The position numbers and the translations under genes are program-made. Positions 10,850-20,264 of a stretch of 64,000 bases of DNA are shown here, piece after piece (positions within the stretch are counted from its first letter, which is position 1; every line of letters starts with the position of its first letter). Source of the DNA: Rhodothermales bacterium (lineage in GTDB: Bacteria; Bacteroidota; Rhodothermia; Rhodothermales; Bin80). The notes under the pieces are model-generated. The model was not told where the DNA came from, made no database searches, and saw only the letters and a program-made list of their open reading frames with translations. The stretch is taken from contig CATQHT010000002.1 of the NCBI GenBank assembly GCA_958296045.1, forward strand, positions 372,001 through 436,000. The letters run 5' to 3'.

Positions 10850-11580
10850 TGCAGCTTGACGGATGCGACAAGGCTATGCTCATGGATTCTGTGGGCAAAG
10901 TAAAGAAGCTGCTACCTCGTTTTCGTCCTGCGGCATAGGCAACAGCTTCTACTCTTACAAGAAGTTCGAGGCCTTGGACGCCTCTTAAACTTGAATGTGA
11001 TGCTCAAGCTTGGATTCCGCAATGCGGAAGCTTATAAGCGGGAGTCTAAGCCCACCTCCAGCGTGCGTGGCTACAGCACTCTTGTGTCTGCTACCAACAA
11101 CCTGCAACAGCGAGGGATGGCGCTGGTACGCACCCACGGTAAGGAGTACTTGGATCGGTCGGAATATGCAATCGACCCACGTACTAGCGACTGACCGACA
11201 CAAAAGATACCTTAGCAGCCTCAAGACCGAATTCTACCTCAGACCGATCTACCATTTCAAAGACGATCGCATCGCCACACACCCACATCGCAGCCTACAC
11301 CTACTATGCCTTCCATCTGATTCTGATCCGACTGAAAGCCCAAGGCATCAACCACAGCTGGCCCCGGATTCGCGACTTGCTCAGTACATGGCTACGCGTG
11401 ACCACGACCCTGACAGATGACTAGGGGTACCAGATTGTTAACCTTCAGGACACACGCCCAGACAAGGATGTCCGTCGAATTGCCGAGCTCTGCGGCGCTC
11501 CCTATCGCCTGCACCGGCTGCGCTATCTCATGCCCAGGAAGGCCACCACACTCTCCGAGGATACGGAAGAGCCGTAGTGG
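10850..11580 (+). pseudogene. Decayed IS1634/IS4-like transposase C-terminal part
   Basis: Frame-broken segments such as LKTEFYLRPIYHFKDDRIATHPHI / AAYTYYAFHLILIRLKAQGINHSWPRIRDLLSTWLRVTTTLTDD, resembling the 'LRPIYH..DRI.AHI' region of IS1634-type transposases. Confidence 0.5.
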
Positions 11581-11775
11581 CTCTTCCCTTAATTGAATGG
11601 GTACGATGTTGTAACCACCGGGAAACGATTTGGGGTGATGCGGATTCTTGGTCGTTTCTGGCTTGTTTCCAGGTCATCATCGCGAGGGTACCAATGTGAT
11701 CCAACTCCATTAACGCTATATCGCAATTGGAGAAAAATGCTGCTTATCTGTTGCTCATCCGCGTTCTTTGCCCAC

Positions 11776-11806
11776 CTTATTCACTAGTTGGAATTCGTGG
11801 GCGGCC
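11776..11806 (+). mobile_element. IS1380-end remnant (copy A)
   Basis: CACCTTATTCACTAGTTGGAATTCGTGGGCGGCC; matches the reverse complement of the sequence at 55640-55672 at the end of the IS1380-like element, and the + strand copy at 15735-15800. Confidence 0.65.
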
Positions 11807-11915
11807 CTTGGATGGCGATGTCGAACCCATGGGCTACCCTTCACCCGAGGCCTTCAAGCCATTCGAGCGCGGCGCCTTCGACCTCCGACTCGGTGAACGA
11901 AGAGGTGGGTGTCAT
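11806..11915 (-). pseudogene. hsdR: hsdR N-terminal remnant (type I restriction subunit), nonsense-mutated and truncated by an IS1380 end
   Basis: Minus strand from ATG at 11915, overlapping the hsdS stop (ATGA): MTPTSSFTESEVEGAALEWLEGLG(TGA)RVAHGFDIAIQG, matching the HsdR N-terminal style 'FTE..VE.AAL.WLEGLGWQV.HG.DIA.G' with Trp codon replaced by TGA. Confidence 0.75.
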
Positions 11916-13486
11916 GTCGCGGATTCCAATGCTCGCTCGGCATCGGGTACGCGGATCTCGCCCGAAATCAGCTTGGGGAGGAGGGTGTCACGGAGGGCAG
12001 CCAACGTCTGGGATTCCGCAACGACCAACCGGATGCGCGCGTCAAGACTCACAGACATGGCATCAAACGCTTCGGCGATGCGGCGAGCGGGCTCGGTAAC
12101 CTTCAGGGCTTGCAACTGCTCCTTGTTGATCGCGCCGAACACGGTTCCCGTGTGTTCGTATTCCCTCAACTCTCTCTGCAAGGCCCAAGCCGAATGGTAA
12201 GTGAATGAGCTTGAGCCCGACTTGTGTCTCAGTGCCGCCACGCCTCGTCCGACACAACACCGGTTCCATATCACGTTGATGTCCCCTACGGGAGCCCAGA
12301 CGCTGAGTAGCGTATCCTCTGGATTCGCAACGCGAGTCGGCGCGGAACAGAATCTCTGTTTCTCAGGGTAGCGAAAGCCGAACTCCGACCGGCCTTGGAA
12401 GAAAGGCAAGCCATCTCCATGGTGGTTGTAGGTACTACCCGGGGGCGACTGCCCCATCGCTAGTTTCACGCAGTCTCTCCGCGGCTTTACCTCCCACCCC
12501 TCTGGAATCTCCCCTGTCTCGGAATCCACGAGCCGGTCGGGGAACAGGTCGGCGAGGTCTGGCGGCAAGCCCGTGTCCCGGCCCTCCATCTTGGCTCGGA
12601 CCGGATCGAAATCGACGAACCAGGACTTGAACAGCGCCCGCGCTATTGCCTCCAGCGTCTCATTCATCCGCTGGTTCAACTCGATCTTGTCGTCCAAAGT
12701 GCCCAAGACGTGGGCGACGGCGCGTTGCTCAGAGACGGTCGGCACGGCAACCTCAATCTCAAGCGCGGATATGGGCGCAACTCGGTGGTGGCTGTCCGAC
12801 GTGCCAGTAACCCGTTCCAAGAGTGGGGTCCGAAAACTGGGCGACAAGCACAGATAATGAAGGAAGCGGCGATCAATTGATACGGGACGCAGGACCAGAA
12901 ACTCGGTGGAGCAGATCGCAGGCAAATCGTCGTAGACATCGGGAGCCCACACGCGAGGGAATCTCGGGTTGAGCCGGGATACGAGGACCGCATCGGACGG
13001 GACGGTGAATTTGTTGCTCTGGATCACCGAACCGGACTCTAGAACTGGGGACTGCCCATCATCGAAGGCGGAAATTGAATGAAGAGCAAAAAGTCGGTCG
13101 GGAAAGGAGGACGGTGTGATTTGCTCCTTGTGAATGGAGACGAGGCTCCCCAACGGACTACTACGCCAATTCAAGTCGGGTTCCCTGCGGTCCTGCACCA
13201 ACACTACCGGTTGCCGTTCGATCTCCTCACGAAAGCCATCCGACACCTCATGCCAATCCAGCACATCTACCCGCATCGGCAAGTCCGAATCCTCAAACGC
13301 TTCCTTTAACGCTGCGATCAAGCGCGGATTCAGTCGTCCGTGGCCTACAACTGCGATGTCCAGATCGGAGTGATCCCGCGCTGTCCAAGTGGCCCGCGAG
13401 CCAAACGCACGGACCTCACATCCCGGCACATGCTGGGCGAGAATAGCCTTCACCGTGGCGAGCCAGTGGGGGCTCAGGTCAATCAT
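11912..13486 (-). CDS. hsdS: MNT-type nucleotidyltransferase domain fused to type I restriction specificity subunit HsdS
   Basis: From ATG 13486: MIDLSPHW...AFGSRATWTARDHSDLDIAVVG (GSX10DXD) ... VDVLDW, then continuous into HsdS: WRSSPLGSLVSIHKEQ...LPAICSTEFLVLRP...PTVSEQRAVAHVLGTLDDKIELNQRMNETLEAIARALFKSWFVDFDPV...LPKLISGEIRV. Confidence 0.88.
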   Translation of the reverse strand: MIDLSPHWLATVKAILAQHVPGCEVRAFGSRATWTARDHSDLDIAVVGHGRLNPRLIAALKEAFEDSDLPMRVDVLDWHEVSDGFREEIERQPVVLVQDRREPDLNWRSSPLGSLVSIHKEQITPSSFPDRLFALHSISAFDDGQSPVLESGSVIQSNKFTVPSDAVLVSRLNPRFPRVWAPDVYDDLPAICSTEFLVLRPVSIDRRFLHYLCLSPSFRTPLLERVTGTSDSHHRVAPISALEIEVAVPTVSEQRAVAHVLGTLDDKIELNQRMNETLEAIARALFKSWFVDFDPVRAKMEGRDTGLPPDLADLFPDRLVDSETGEIPEGWEVKPRRDCVKLAMGQSPPGSTYNHHGDGLPFFQGRSEFGFRYPEKQRFCSAPTRVANPEDTLLSVWAPVGDINVIWNRCCVGRGVAALRHKSGSSSFTYHSAWALQRELREYEHTGTVFGAINKEQLQALKVTEPARRIAEAFDAMSVSLDARIRLVVAESQTLAALRDTLLPKLISGEIRVPDAERALESAT

Positions 13487-13898
13487 TTCGGGTCTCCAAC
13501 GCACGGAGAAGCGCACGGGCGTCGTGCACGAAATCCACCGTGCCCCGGTACACCGCTTTGGCCTTGTCGAAGTCACAAATGTGGGAAGTCGCGTTCCGCC
13601 CCTCATGGTGCCCCATCCACCTCCCGACATCGTTGATCAGGCGCTTCTCGGCGGCGAGGCGGAAGAGCTGACGCCTTGTCACGCCATCCGCGATGCCTGG
13701 ACTAATGTTCGCGTTCAGCCAGCGGGCGATGAGTTTCCAGCAGAGTTCATAGGTGATCTCGAAGTGCTGGACGACCCCGGCACGGATCGCGACTCGCTCA
13801 ATGTCAGCCAACTGCCCCATTCGCTCATCGTTTCCGCTCACGGCGGAAACTGCGGCAAGGGCATTGAGCGATTTGCGGAGGCTGTCGTACTGGATCAT
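13479..13898 (-). CDS. HEPN-domain protein, HI0074-family nucleotidyltransferase substrate-binding protein
   Basis: 139 aa; [17 protein letters not shown] and [18 protein letters not shown] (RX4H HEPN motif); overlaps hsdM by ATGA and the MNT-HsdS start by 8 bp. Confidence 0.85.
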   Translation of the reverse strand: MIQYDSLRKSLNALAAVSAVSGNDERMGQLADIERVAIRAGVVQHFEITYELCWKLIARWLNANISPGIADGVTRRQLFRLAAEKRLINDVGRWMGHHEGRNATSHICDFDKAKAVYRGTVDFVHDARALLRALETRND

Positions 13899-15469
13899 CG
13901 CTGTCCCGTGACGTTCGTTCGAGTCCCCACCGGAAACCCTAGCACCTTCAGGTTCTCGGTGATCGCGGCATCGAGCCGAACCCCTTCGGACTGCTGTTCA
14001 CGAAGCTCCAAGACCAGCCGTTTCATTTTGTGCTCGAACGGCTCGCCGTCTTCCGCCTGCGGCCCCACCCCGACGTATCGGCCCGGCGTGAGCACGTGGC
14101 CGTGCTTGCGGACCTCGTCCATCGAGGCGCTCTTGCAGAAGCCGGGAACATCGGCGTAGCCGTTCCCCTCCTCAGTGGCTCGCCAAGAGTGGTAGGTGTC
14201 CGCGATCCGCGCGATATCTTGGTCGGTGAGTTCGCGGTGCGTCCGGTTCACCATGCGGCCGAGCTTCCTCGCGTCGATGAAAAGAACCTCTCCGCGTCGC
14301 TGACGCTCACGCCCTAGGAACCACAGACAAGCCGGAATCTGGGTCGAGTAGAAAAGCTGGCCCGGCAGCGCGACCATGCAGTCCACGAGTTCCGCCTCGA
14401 TCAAGTTTTTCCGAATCTCGCCCTCGCCAGACTGGCTCGACGACATCGCCCCGTTGGCCAGCACAAACCCCGCAACGCCCTTCGGCGCGAGGTGGTGAAC
14501 CATGTGTTGCACCCAGGCGAAGTTGGCGTTGCTCTTCGGCGGCGCGCCGAAACGCCAGCGCTTGTCCTCAGCCAGCTGCTCGCCGCCCCAGTCCGAAACG
14601 TTGAACGGGGGATTGGCTAGGATGAAGTCCGCTTTCAGGTCTGGATGGCGGTCGTTATGGAAGGCGTCCCCGTGGGCGATCTGGCCCCCGATCCCGCGGA
14701 TTGCTAAGTTCATCTTGGCGAGCCTCCATGTCGTGTAGTTCGACTCCTGCCCGTAGATCGAGATGGCGCCGCGCGCGTTGCTGCCGTTTGCGCTGCCGGT
14801 GGCGTGGGCACGAATGAACTCGACCAACTGCACGAACATGCCAGAAGAGCCGCAGCAGGGATCGTAGATCCGCCCCCGATAGGGTTCCAGCATTTCGACG
14901 AGCAGCCTGACGACGCTGTGCGGGGTGTAGAACTCGCCGCCCCTCTTTCCCTCGCCGCTCGCGAACTGCGAGAGGAAGTACTCGTACACGCGTCCGAGCA
15001 CATCCTTGGAGCGAGCTTCGGCGCCCCCGACGCGGATGTTTCCCACCATGTCGATCAATTGGCCCAAGCGCTGCTTGTCCAGCGCGGGCCGTGCGAAGTC
15101 CTTTGGCAGCACCTCCTTCAGTGCTGGGTTGTCCCGCTCGATGGCCGCCATGGCCCGGTTCACGGTCTGACCGATGGTCGGCTGCCGCGCTTCGGCCTCC
15201 AGGTGCGCCCAACGGGCCTCCGCTGGTACCCAGAAGATGTTTTCTGCGATGTACACGTCGCGGTCCTCCGCAGCCTCTTCACCCCAGTCGGCCAGCACCT
15301 CCGTGCGGCGTTCCTCGAACGCATCCGAGATGTACTTCAGGAAGACGAGCCCGAGCACGACGTGCTTGTACTCGGCAGTATCCAACGAGCCTCGGAGCGC
15401 GTCGGCCATCGCCCACAGCTCGGCCTCGTATCCGGTGGTGGCACTCCCATCGGTCTGCTTGGTGGTCAT
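13895..15469 (-). CDS. hsdM: Type I restriction-modification system methyltransferase subunit HsdM
   Basis: [105 protein letters not shown] (NPPF). Confidence 0.93.
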   Translation of the reverse strand: MTTKQTDGSATTGYEAELWAMADALRGSLDTAEYKHVVLGLVFLKYISDAFEERRTEVLADWGEEAAEDRDVYIAENIFWVPAEARWAHLEAEARQPTIGQTVNRAMAAIERDNPALKEVLPKDFARPALDKQRLGQLIDMVGNIRVGGAEARSKDVLGRVYEYFLSQFASGEGKRGGEFYTPHSVVRLLVEMLEPYRGRIYDPCCGSSGMFVQLVEFIRAHATGSANGSNARGAISIYGQESNYTTWRLAKMNLAIRGIGGQIAHGDAFHNDRHPDLKADFILANPPFNVSDWGGEQLAEDKRWRFGAPPKSNANFAWVQHMVHHLAPKGVAGFVLANGAMSSSQSGEGEIRKNLIEAELVDCMVALPGQLFYSTQIPACLWFLGRERQRRGEVLFIDARKLGRMVNRTHRELTDQDIARIADTYHSWRATEEGNGYADVPGFCKSASMDEVRKHGHVLTPGRYVGVGPQAEDGEPFEHKMKRLVLELREQQSEGVRLDAAITENLKVLGFPVGTRTNVTGQR

Positions 15470-15734
15470 GTCGGTCGTCGTCCTCACTCTAGGTCGCTGT
15501 GGAGGAGCTGGGGAACTCGATCGCGGGGAAAGATAGGACATATCACCTCTCCTACCATCGTGTCCTTACCGATGCAGGATGTAAAGCCCGGTCCTCTGGT
15601 CACCGCAGCAGGCCCGCTACGACCTCAAGCGAGATCGTCGCCAGACGGACGGCGAAGAGGGCTTCGACACGGGTGTAGTCCCGAGCTTCCGGGCGGTGCG
15701 CTGCGAAATTGCCCAATGTCCTTCGCGCGCATAT

Positions 15735-15805
15735 CCCCACCTTATTCACTAGTTGGAAGTCGTGGGCGGCCGTTGGGGGAATGCCTGGAAGGCAGGAGTA
15801 TGACC
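15735..15805 (+). mobile_element. IS1380-end remnant (copy B), longer
   Basis: CCACCTTATTCACTAGTTGGAAGTCGTGGGCGGCCGTTGGGGGAATGCCTGGAAGGCAGGAGTATGACCTGT; parallels the reverse complement of 55600-55672. Confidence 0.65.
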
Positions 15806-16079
15806 TGTGGGCGCACCGTCTTGGTGGCCTCCTTGCCCTCTTACGTATTGTCGTCGTTCTCGTCTCCAGGTGATTGGTTGAACAGCGTTGCGAAGATGTC
15901 GGTGCGCGCCGCCGAGGACTGCTTACAGGAAACGTATTTGATCTCTGCCTAGTGTCCTTCCGCTTTGCCTCACATCCGGTAGAGTGCAGCTAGGCGCTCG
16001 GCATCGCAGTATTCCATTAACATGGACGTGAGCAGAAAGAAGTATTCCGGTTTGTCCAGCGACAACTAGAATTGAGACC

Positions 16080-16174
16080 AGCTACCTGCGGGAGCAGCCG
16101 TGTGCGTTAACGCGCACGCACGGATCTTTGCGGGGCCCAAGGGAAACCCTGGGGCTACCGCGATGATTCTTCAT
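16080..16174 (+). other. Group II intron 3'-end fragment (domains V-VI only)
   Basis: AGCTACCTGCGGGAGCAGCCGTGTGCGTTAACGCGCACGCACGGATCTTTGCGGGGCCCAAGGGAAACCCTGGGGCTACCGCGAT, nearly identical to the 3' end of the intron at 21280-21985. Confidence 0.75.
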
Positions 16175-16408
16175 TTGCATCGTGTATTCGGCAGAACACT
16201 TCCCAACAACAAGGCGCTGCCCGGCTGCGTGAATGGAACGGTTAGCGGCACTGCCGACTACGGCTACCTCACAACCAGCGCCATGAATCATGGTCGTCGC
16301 GAGACTCTAAGGGCGTAGCGAGGAATATGGGGCCGCTTCGTCAGCGGTGGGCTCGGCGGGTTGGTGCATGTACGCCTGCCTCCAAATCAGGCGTACGGCG
16401 GTCAGCGC

Positions 16409-16882
16409 TTATGCGTCGCGCCTGCGGCTGAAAAAGGCTTGCAACAATTGAGCAGAGCGCACAGCCTCTAATCCCGATACGACCTCGACCCGATGATTCA
16501 GGCGGGCGTCCTGGACGATGTTGTACAACGTGGATGCGCTGCCAGACTTCTCGTCTAAGGCTCCAAAGACGAGGCGGTCCAAGCGGGCTAGAACAATGGC
16601 GCCCGCGCACATGGGACAGGGCTCCAGAGTCACATATAGACAGCAGCCCGTAAGAGACTTAACCTGAAGCGTTTCGCACGCGGCGGTGATCGCGATCATC
16701 TCCGCGTGGGCCGTGGGGTCCGACAGCATCTCCACCTGATTGTGCCCACGGCCGATAATCTGCCCCCCACGGGTGACCACAGCTCCCACCGGGACCTCCT
16801 GGCATCCCAGCGCGCGTTCGGCCTGACGCAACGCCGCGTCCATCCAGCGACGGTCCGGCGCCAGTAGGGACGAAAGTGTCAA
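16409..16882 (-). CDS. tadA: tRNA-specific adenosine deaminase
   Basis: 157 aa; VPVGAVVTRGGQIIGRGHN, DPTAHAEMIAI, LYVTLEPCPMCAGAIVLARL. Confidence 0.93.
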   Translation of the reverse strand: MTLSSLLAPDRRWMDAALRQAERALGCQEVPVGAVVTRGGQIIGRGHNQVEMLSDPTAHAEMIAITAACETLQVKSLTGCCLYVTLEPCPMCAGAIVLARLDRLVFGALDEKSGSASTLYNIVQDARLNHRVEVVSGLEAVRSAQLLQAFFSRRRDA

Positions 16883-17106
16883 TACCGGTTGCGCCTCTGG
16901 AACATCGCCATCAGCCTAAGAATGATTGCCACCGCCAGCAATGCCACCAGCACAAAGACGGCGATCTTCAGCAGAAACCCGAACACCGGCAGGAGCATTG
17001 CCAGAACCCAGACAGCCATCACCAAGACGATCGCGACTACGAGGGCGCGAAGGATTGGTCCGAGGTTCATGGGGGTCTCAGTATGAAGGATTTTCTGGCA
17101 ACACAA
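16879..17106 (-). CDS. Small membrane protein, hypothetical
   Basis: 75 aa with two hydrophobic segments; likely start at the internal Met (MNLGPILRALVVAIVLVMAV...). Confidence 0.55.
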   Translation of the reverse strand: MCCQKILHTETPMNLGPILRALVVAIVLVMAVWVLAMLLPVFGFLLKIAVFVLVALLAVAIILRLMAMFQRRNRY

Positions 17107-18421
17107 CGAAAAACTCAGAAGCCGCCCGCGCGGTTCCGTCGGGCCCGAATCCGCCCAAGATCAGCACCTGACTCGTTCCTACCGTTGTGGCGGTATGGCC
17201 AAACCTGGACAATATTGGAGCCCGGCGCGCAAGACGATAGGAAGCACCGGACCTCTGCGAATACAGCTCGGTGTCCATCACAATGTCAGCAGTGGAATGT
17301 TGGCGCCCTCCAGTGAGCACAAGGAGGTTGTTCAGCACAGGTGCGGCCGCATGATGCGTGCGGGGGATATGTAGGGGAGAGGCATCGCCGATACGCGCCC
17401 CCTGTGGGGTAAACTCGAAGCTGAAGCTGGTCTCCTGCTCAAAGTTCGACTCAAAACGGGCACCAAACACGTAGTAGGGTCCTATCTGGATGCGATTGAG
17501 CGTGTGGCCATAAATCGCATCGCCAAGGTAGGGCGCTGTGGCCAATGAGTTCTCGGCCCACAGTGTGTCGTTCCCGATGCGGAATGATCGGAGATCTGGA
17601 CGTATTCCCAGGAAGGGATCGTTGCCGTAACGGGTGTCGCCAAGCCCTCCGTGCAAATCCAGAAACTCGCCATCACCCGTTCGCCGAAAGACCGCAACAT
17701 GGTGGGTGCGGCGAATAGGCTGCCCAACGACCACCCAATCCTGAAATGTCTGTGTCGCGGGATCATACGCCTCTGGCGTCTCCACCAGATCCGCAACACT
17801 GACCACGCTCCCCGAACGGCTGCCCCCGACAACCAGGACACGCCCATCGGACATCAGCGTCGCCGTATGGCCGGTCCTTGCATGAGAAAGCTCGGCAGTT
17901 GAACCCGAAAAGATGCTCCCTAGATGTGGAATGAAAAACAACGTGGAGTGCGCGGGCCCGTCAACATGCGAGACCCCGCCAATCACCACGATATCATTGT
18001 TAAAAAGCCTGGTGGTTGTGTGGCCACCGCGGGGGGAAGGTAACGCGGGGCTGTTGGCCACATGCTGGACAGGCAGAAACAGCGCATAAGCCGTATCCGC
18101 GGTCGAGATACCCTCAATGTCGGAAGTATCAAATATCAGCTCATTCACACCGCGCCGCAGGTTGATAGACAGCGCCCAGACCCGCTCGTTGCTGAAATAC
18201 TGCATGGCGGTGCCATTGACAGCAACAGCATCAATCGAGCGGAATGAGGCCGCGCGTACCTTAAGCTCGACTAGCGACTCCAGTTGTACAAGAGAGAGAT
18301 CTGGAGCCACAATCACCACATTCGGCTGTCCCACCTCGACAAACGGGCGCTCGCAGGCAGCCAACACAATAAGCAAAGCTAGCGCCGGAATGCGCACCAT
18401 CTGACCAGGCGAATGACACAT
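17078..18421 (-). CDS. Kelch-like repeat lipoprotein
   Basis: 447 aa; lipobox LIVLAAC; Kelch-type repeats (RTGHTATLMSDGRVLVVGGSRSG, RFGHTATTVGTSQVLILGGFG). Confidence 0.75.
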   Translation of the reverse strand: MCHSPGQMVRIPALALLIVLAACERPFVEVGQPNVVIVAPDLSLVQLESLVELKVRAASFRSIDAVAVNGTAMQYFSNERVWALSINLRRGVNELIFDTSDIEGISTADTAYALFLPVQHVANSPALPSPRGGHTTTRLFNNDIVVIGGVSHVDGPAHSTLFFIPHLGSIFSGSTAELSHARTGHTATLMSDGRVLVVGGSRSGSVVSVADLVETPEAYDPATQTFQDWVVVGQPIRRTHHVAVFRRTGDGEFLDLHGGLGDTRYGNDPFLGIRPDLRSFRIGNDTLWAENSLATAPYLGDAIYGHTLNRIQIGPYYVFGARFESNFEQETSFSFEFTPQGARIGDASPLHIPRTHHAAAPVLNNLLVLTGGRQHSTADIVMDTELYSQRSGASYRLARRAPILSRFGHTATTVGTSQVLILGGFGPDGTARAASEFFVVLPENPSY

Positions 18422-19117
18422 TATCTGGTACCCCGGGTCAGAAGTGGATGTTCTACTTGCGACAGACTGATTGTCGAGTGCTGCATGACGATGGGCATCG
18501 GGCAGGATGGTTTCAGGGCAGGATCACATTCCGATAGAGTCCCTGGGCACGTTGTGGTTCGCTGCTCAATCCCTGCGCCTGTCGCGACACCGTTGCCTAG
18601 CGGAATAGGCTTGGTCCGCGTATTCGCTGCCGAGATGGCACTGCTGTCTCTGACGTCATGCGGTTTCTGCAGACAGCGCTCATCCACGCCGTTAACGATA
18701 TCATCGATTGAACGACCCCACATGTGCCTAGGCTTGACGTTTAACAGTTTTCGCCTGTTTACCTCACCAGCGCAATGTCGATCCCCGACCCGGCTTCCCG
18801 TCCGAGGACAATGCCTATTCGACGCACGCTTGGCCACGGCACTTGTAGGCCACGGCGCAAAGCAGGCGCAATGCGCGTATCCCCTGGGCACCGTCGCCAA
18901 CCATGCGCACAAGTCACTGTTACCTGCATGCTCCTACATTAGGTCGCACCGCTCCTGGCAGAACGCTACCATATGGCTGCGAAGCCGGCGCAAAAGGTAC
19001 CAGCATTTGTCAATGCTAAGCATGTCTGATCCGGCTTAACGCAGTTGAGTGAATGGTCTGCGACATTGCATTACCAAGCAGTTTACGATCGTTCAACACA
19101 TAAGTGACATGTTATCA

Positions 19118-19870
19118 TCAATATGTTTTCTTGATCTCCCGATAATGCACGGACTCCAACACGAGTCCGTGCGCAGGCGCTGCCGGGCCTGCCTGTCGCC
19201 GGTCGCGTGAATCAAGAACACGCACCACATCCGTTGGCGCGCGACGCCCACGGCCCACCTCCAGAAGCGTTCCGACCATGGCCCGCACCATTCCGTGAAG
19301 AAACCTGTCAGCCTCCACCTCAAATCGCCACAAAGAAGGTCTGTCCTCACGCACCCACGTAGCACGCGTCACGTCACACACCTTGTTCTGCATTGCAGAA
19401 CGATGTAGGCAAAAAGCCCCAAAATGTTGCTTACGGACAAGGTATGCGGCCGCCGTGTTCATCACGCAGAAATCGATCGCAAATGGGAGCCTATAGCGGA
19501 ACCGTCGCGCCAATGCTACGGGCTGGCAGCTGACGTGGTAGTGATAACGCCGGCGGATCGCATCAAAACGAGCATGAAAGTCATCGTGCGCAGGGGCGAG
19601 TGCCAGTACCGCCACAGACGGCGGTGTAAGGGCGTTTACGGACTTCAGCACGCGGCGCACATCCAACAGGTCTGGCGCGGCAAAGTGGGCCACTTGGCCG
19701 CGCGCGTGCACGCCGCTGTCGGTGCGCCCAGCGCCAATCACCTGTACGGGCGCACGCAGTGCGACAGCCAATGCGCGCTCCAGCGTTTCCTGAACAGATG
19801 GCTGCCCCTGCTGGCGCTGCCATCCGCAAAACCCGCTGCCATCGTATTCGATCAGGATCCGATACTTCAC
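19118..19870 (-). CDS. truA: tRNA pseudouridine(38-40) synthase
   Basis: 250 aa; YDGSGFCGWQRQQGQPSVQETLERAL, GAGRTDSGVHARGQVAHF, RFLHGMVRAMVGTLLEVGRG. Confidence 0.94.
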   Translation of the reverse strand: MKYRILIEYDGSGFCGWQRQQGQPSVQETLERALAVALRAPVQVIGAGRTDSGVHARGQVAHFAAPDLLDVRRVLKSVNALTPPSVAVLALAPAHDDFHARFDAIRRRYHYHVSCQPVALARRFRYRLPFAIDFCVMNTAAAYLVRKQHFGAFCLHRSAMQNKVCDVTRATWVREDRPSLWRFEVEADRFLHGMVRAMVGTLLEVGRGRRAPTDVVRVLDSRDRRQAGPAAPAHGLVLESVHYREIKKTY

Positions 19871-20264
19871 GGTGGTGTTCTGGTGCCGTTCGGTTCATCG
19901 TACGAACAGGCCCGGTAAGCCCCCGAAAAGCACAGACCCAATATACTCCCACGAAGACGCAACAATCATGCCCTGGCAGCGCGTCTTAAATCAAATATTG
20001 GCCTGGGCGGTCATGCTTCCCGCCTGCTCTGCGGGTACGGACCTGCGAAGGGGCTTGATCCGTAATGCCCAGCTTACCTCTGGCGCAACATGCAGGCATC
20101 CGGCAGCGTGGTACGCGTCAGCGATTCTAATTTAGATGCATGTAGAGGCTACGGGGATACTTGGTTAGCAGACGATATGTGTATGATGGGTGTATGGAGT
20201 GACAATACCGGTCCTGCGATGCCCTGCTATAGGGTGCTCTCGTCTTTCACTCTGAGGTACACCC

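Noticed and set aside
11840-11845. TGA in the hsdR remnant considered as Trp recoding (genetic code 4)
   Set aside because: TGA is used as a normal terminator for intact genes in this window (for example hsdM, HEPN and the IS110 chimera), so nonsense mutation is the simpler reading.
14804-15952. 382-aa plus ORF antisense to hsdM
   Set aside because: Shadow ORF of a GC-rich gene; the minus-strand HsdM is clearly the coding strand.
18413-19090. Possible transposase remnant downstream of truA
   Set aside because: No segment could be matched with confidence to a transposase family by eye; left unassigned.
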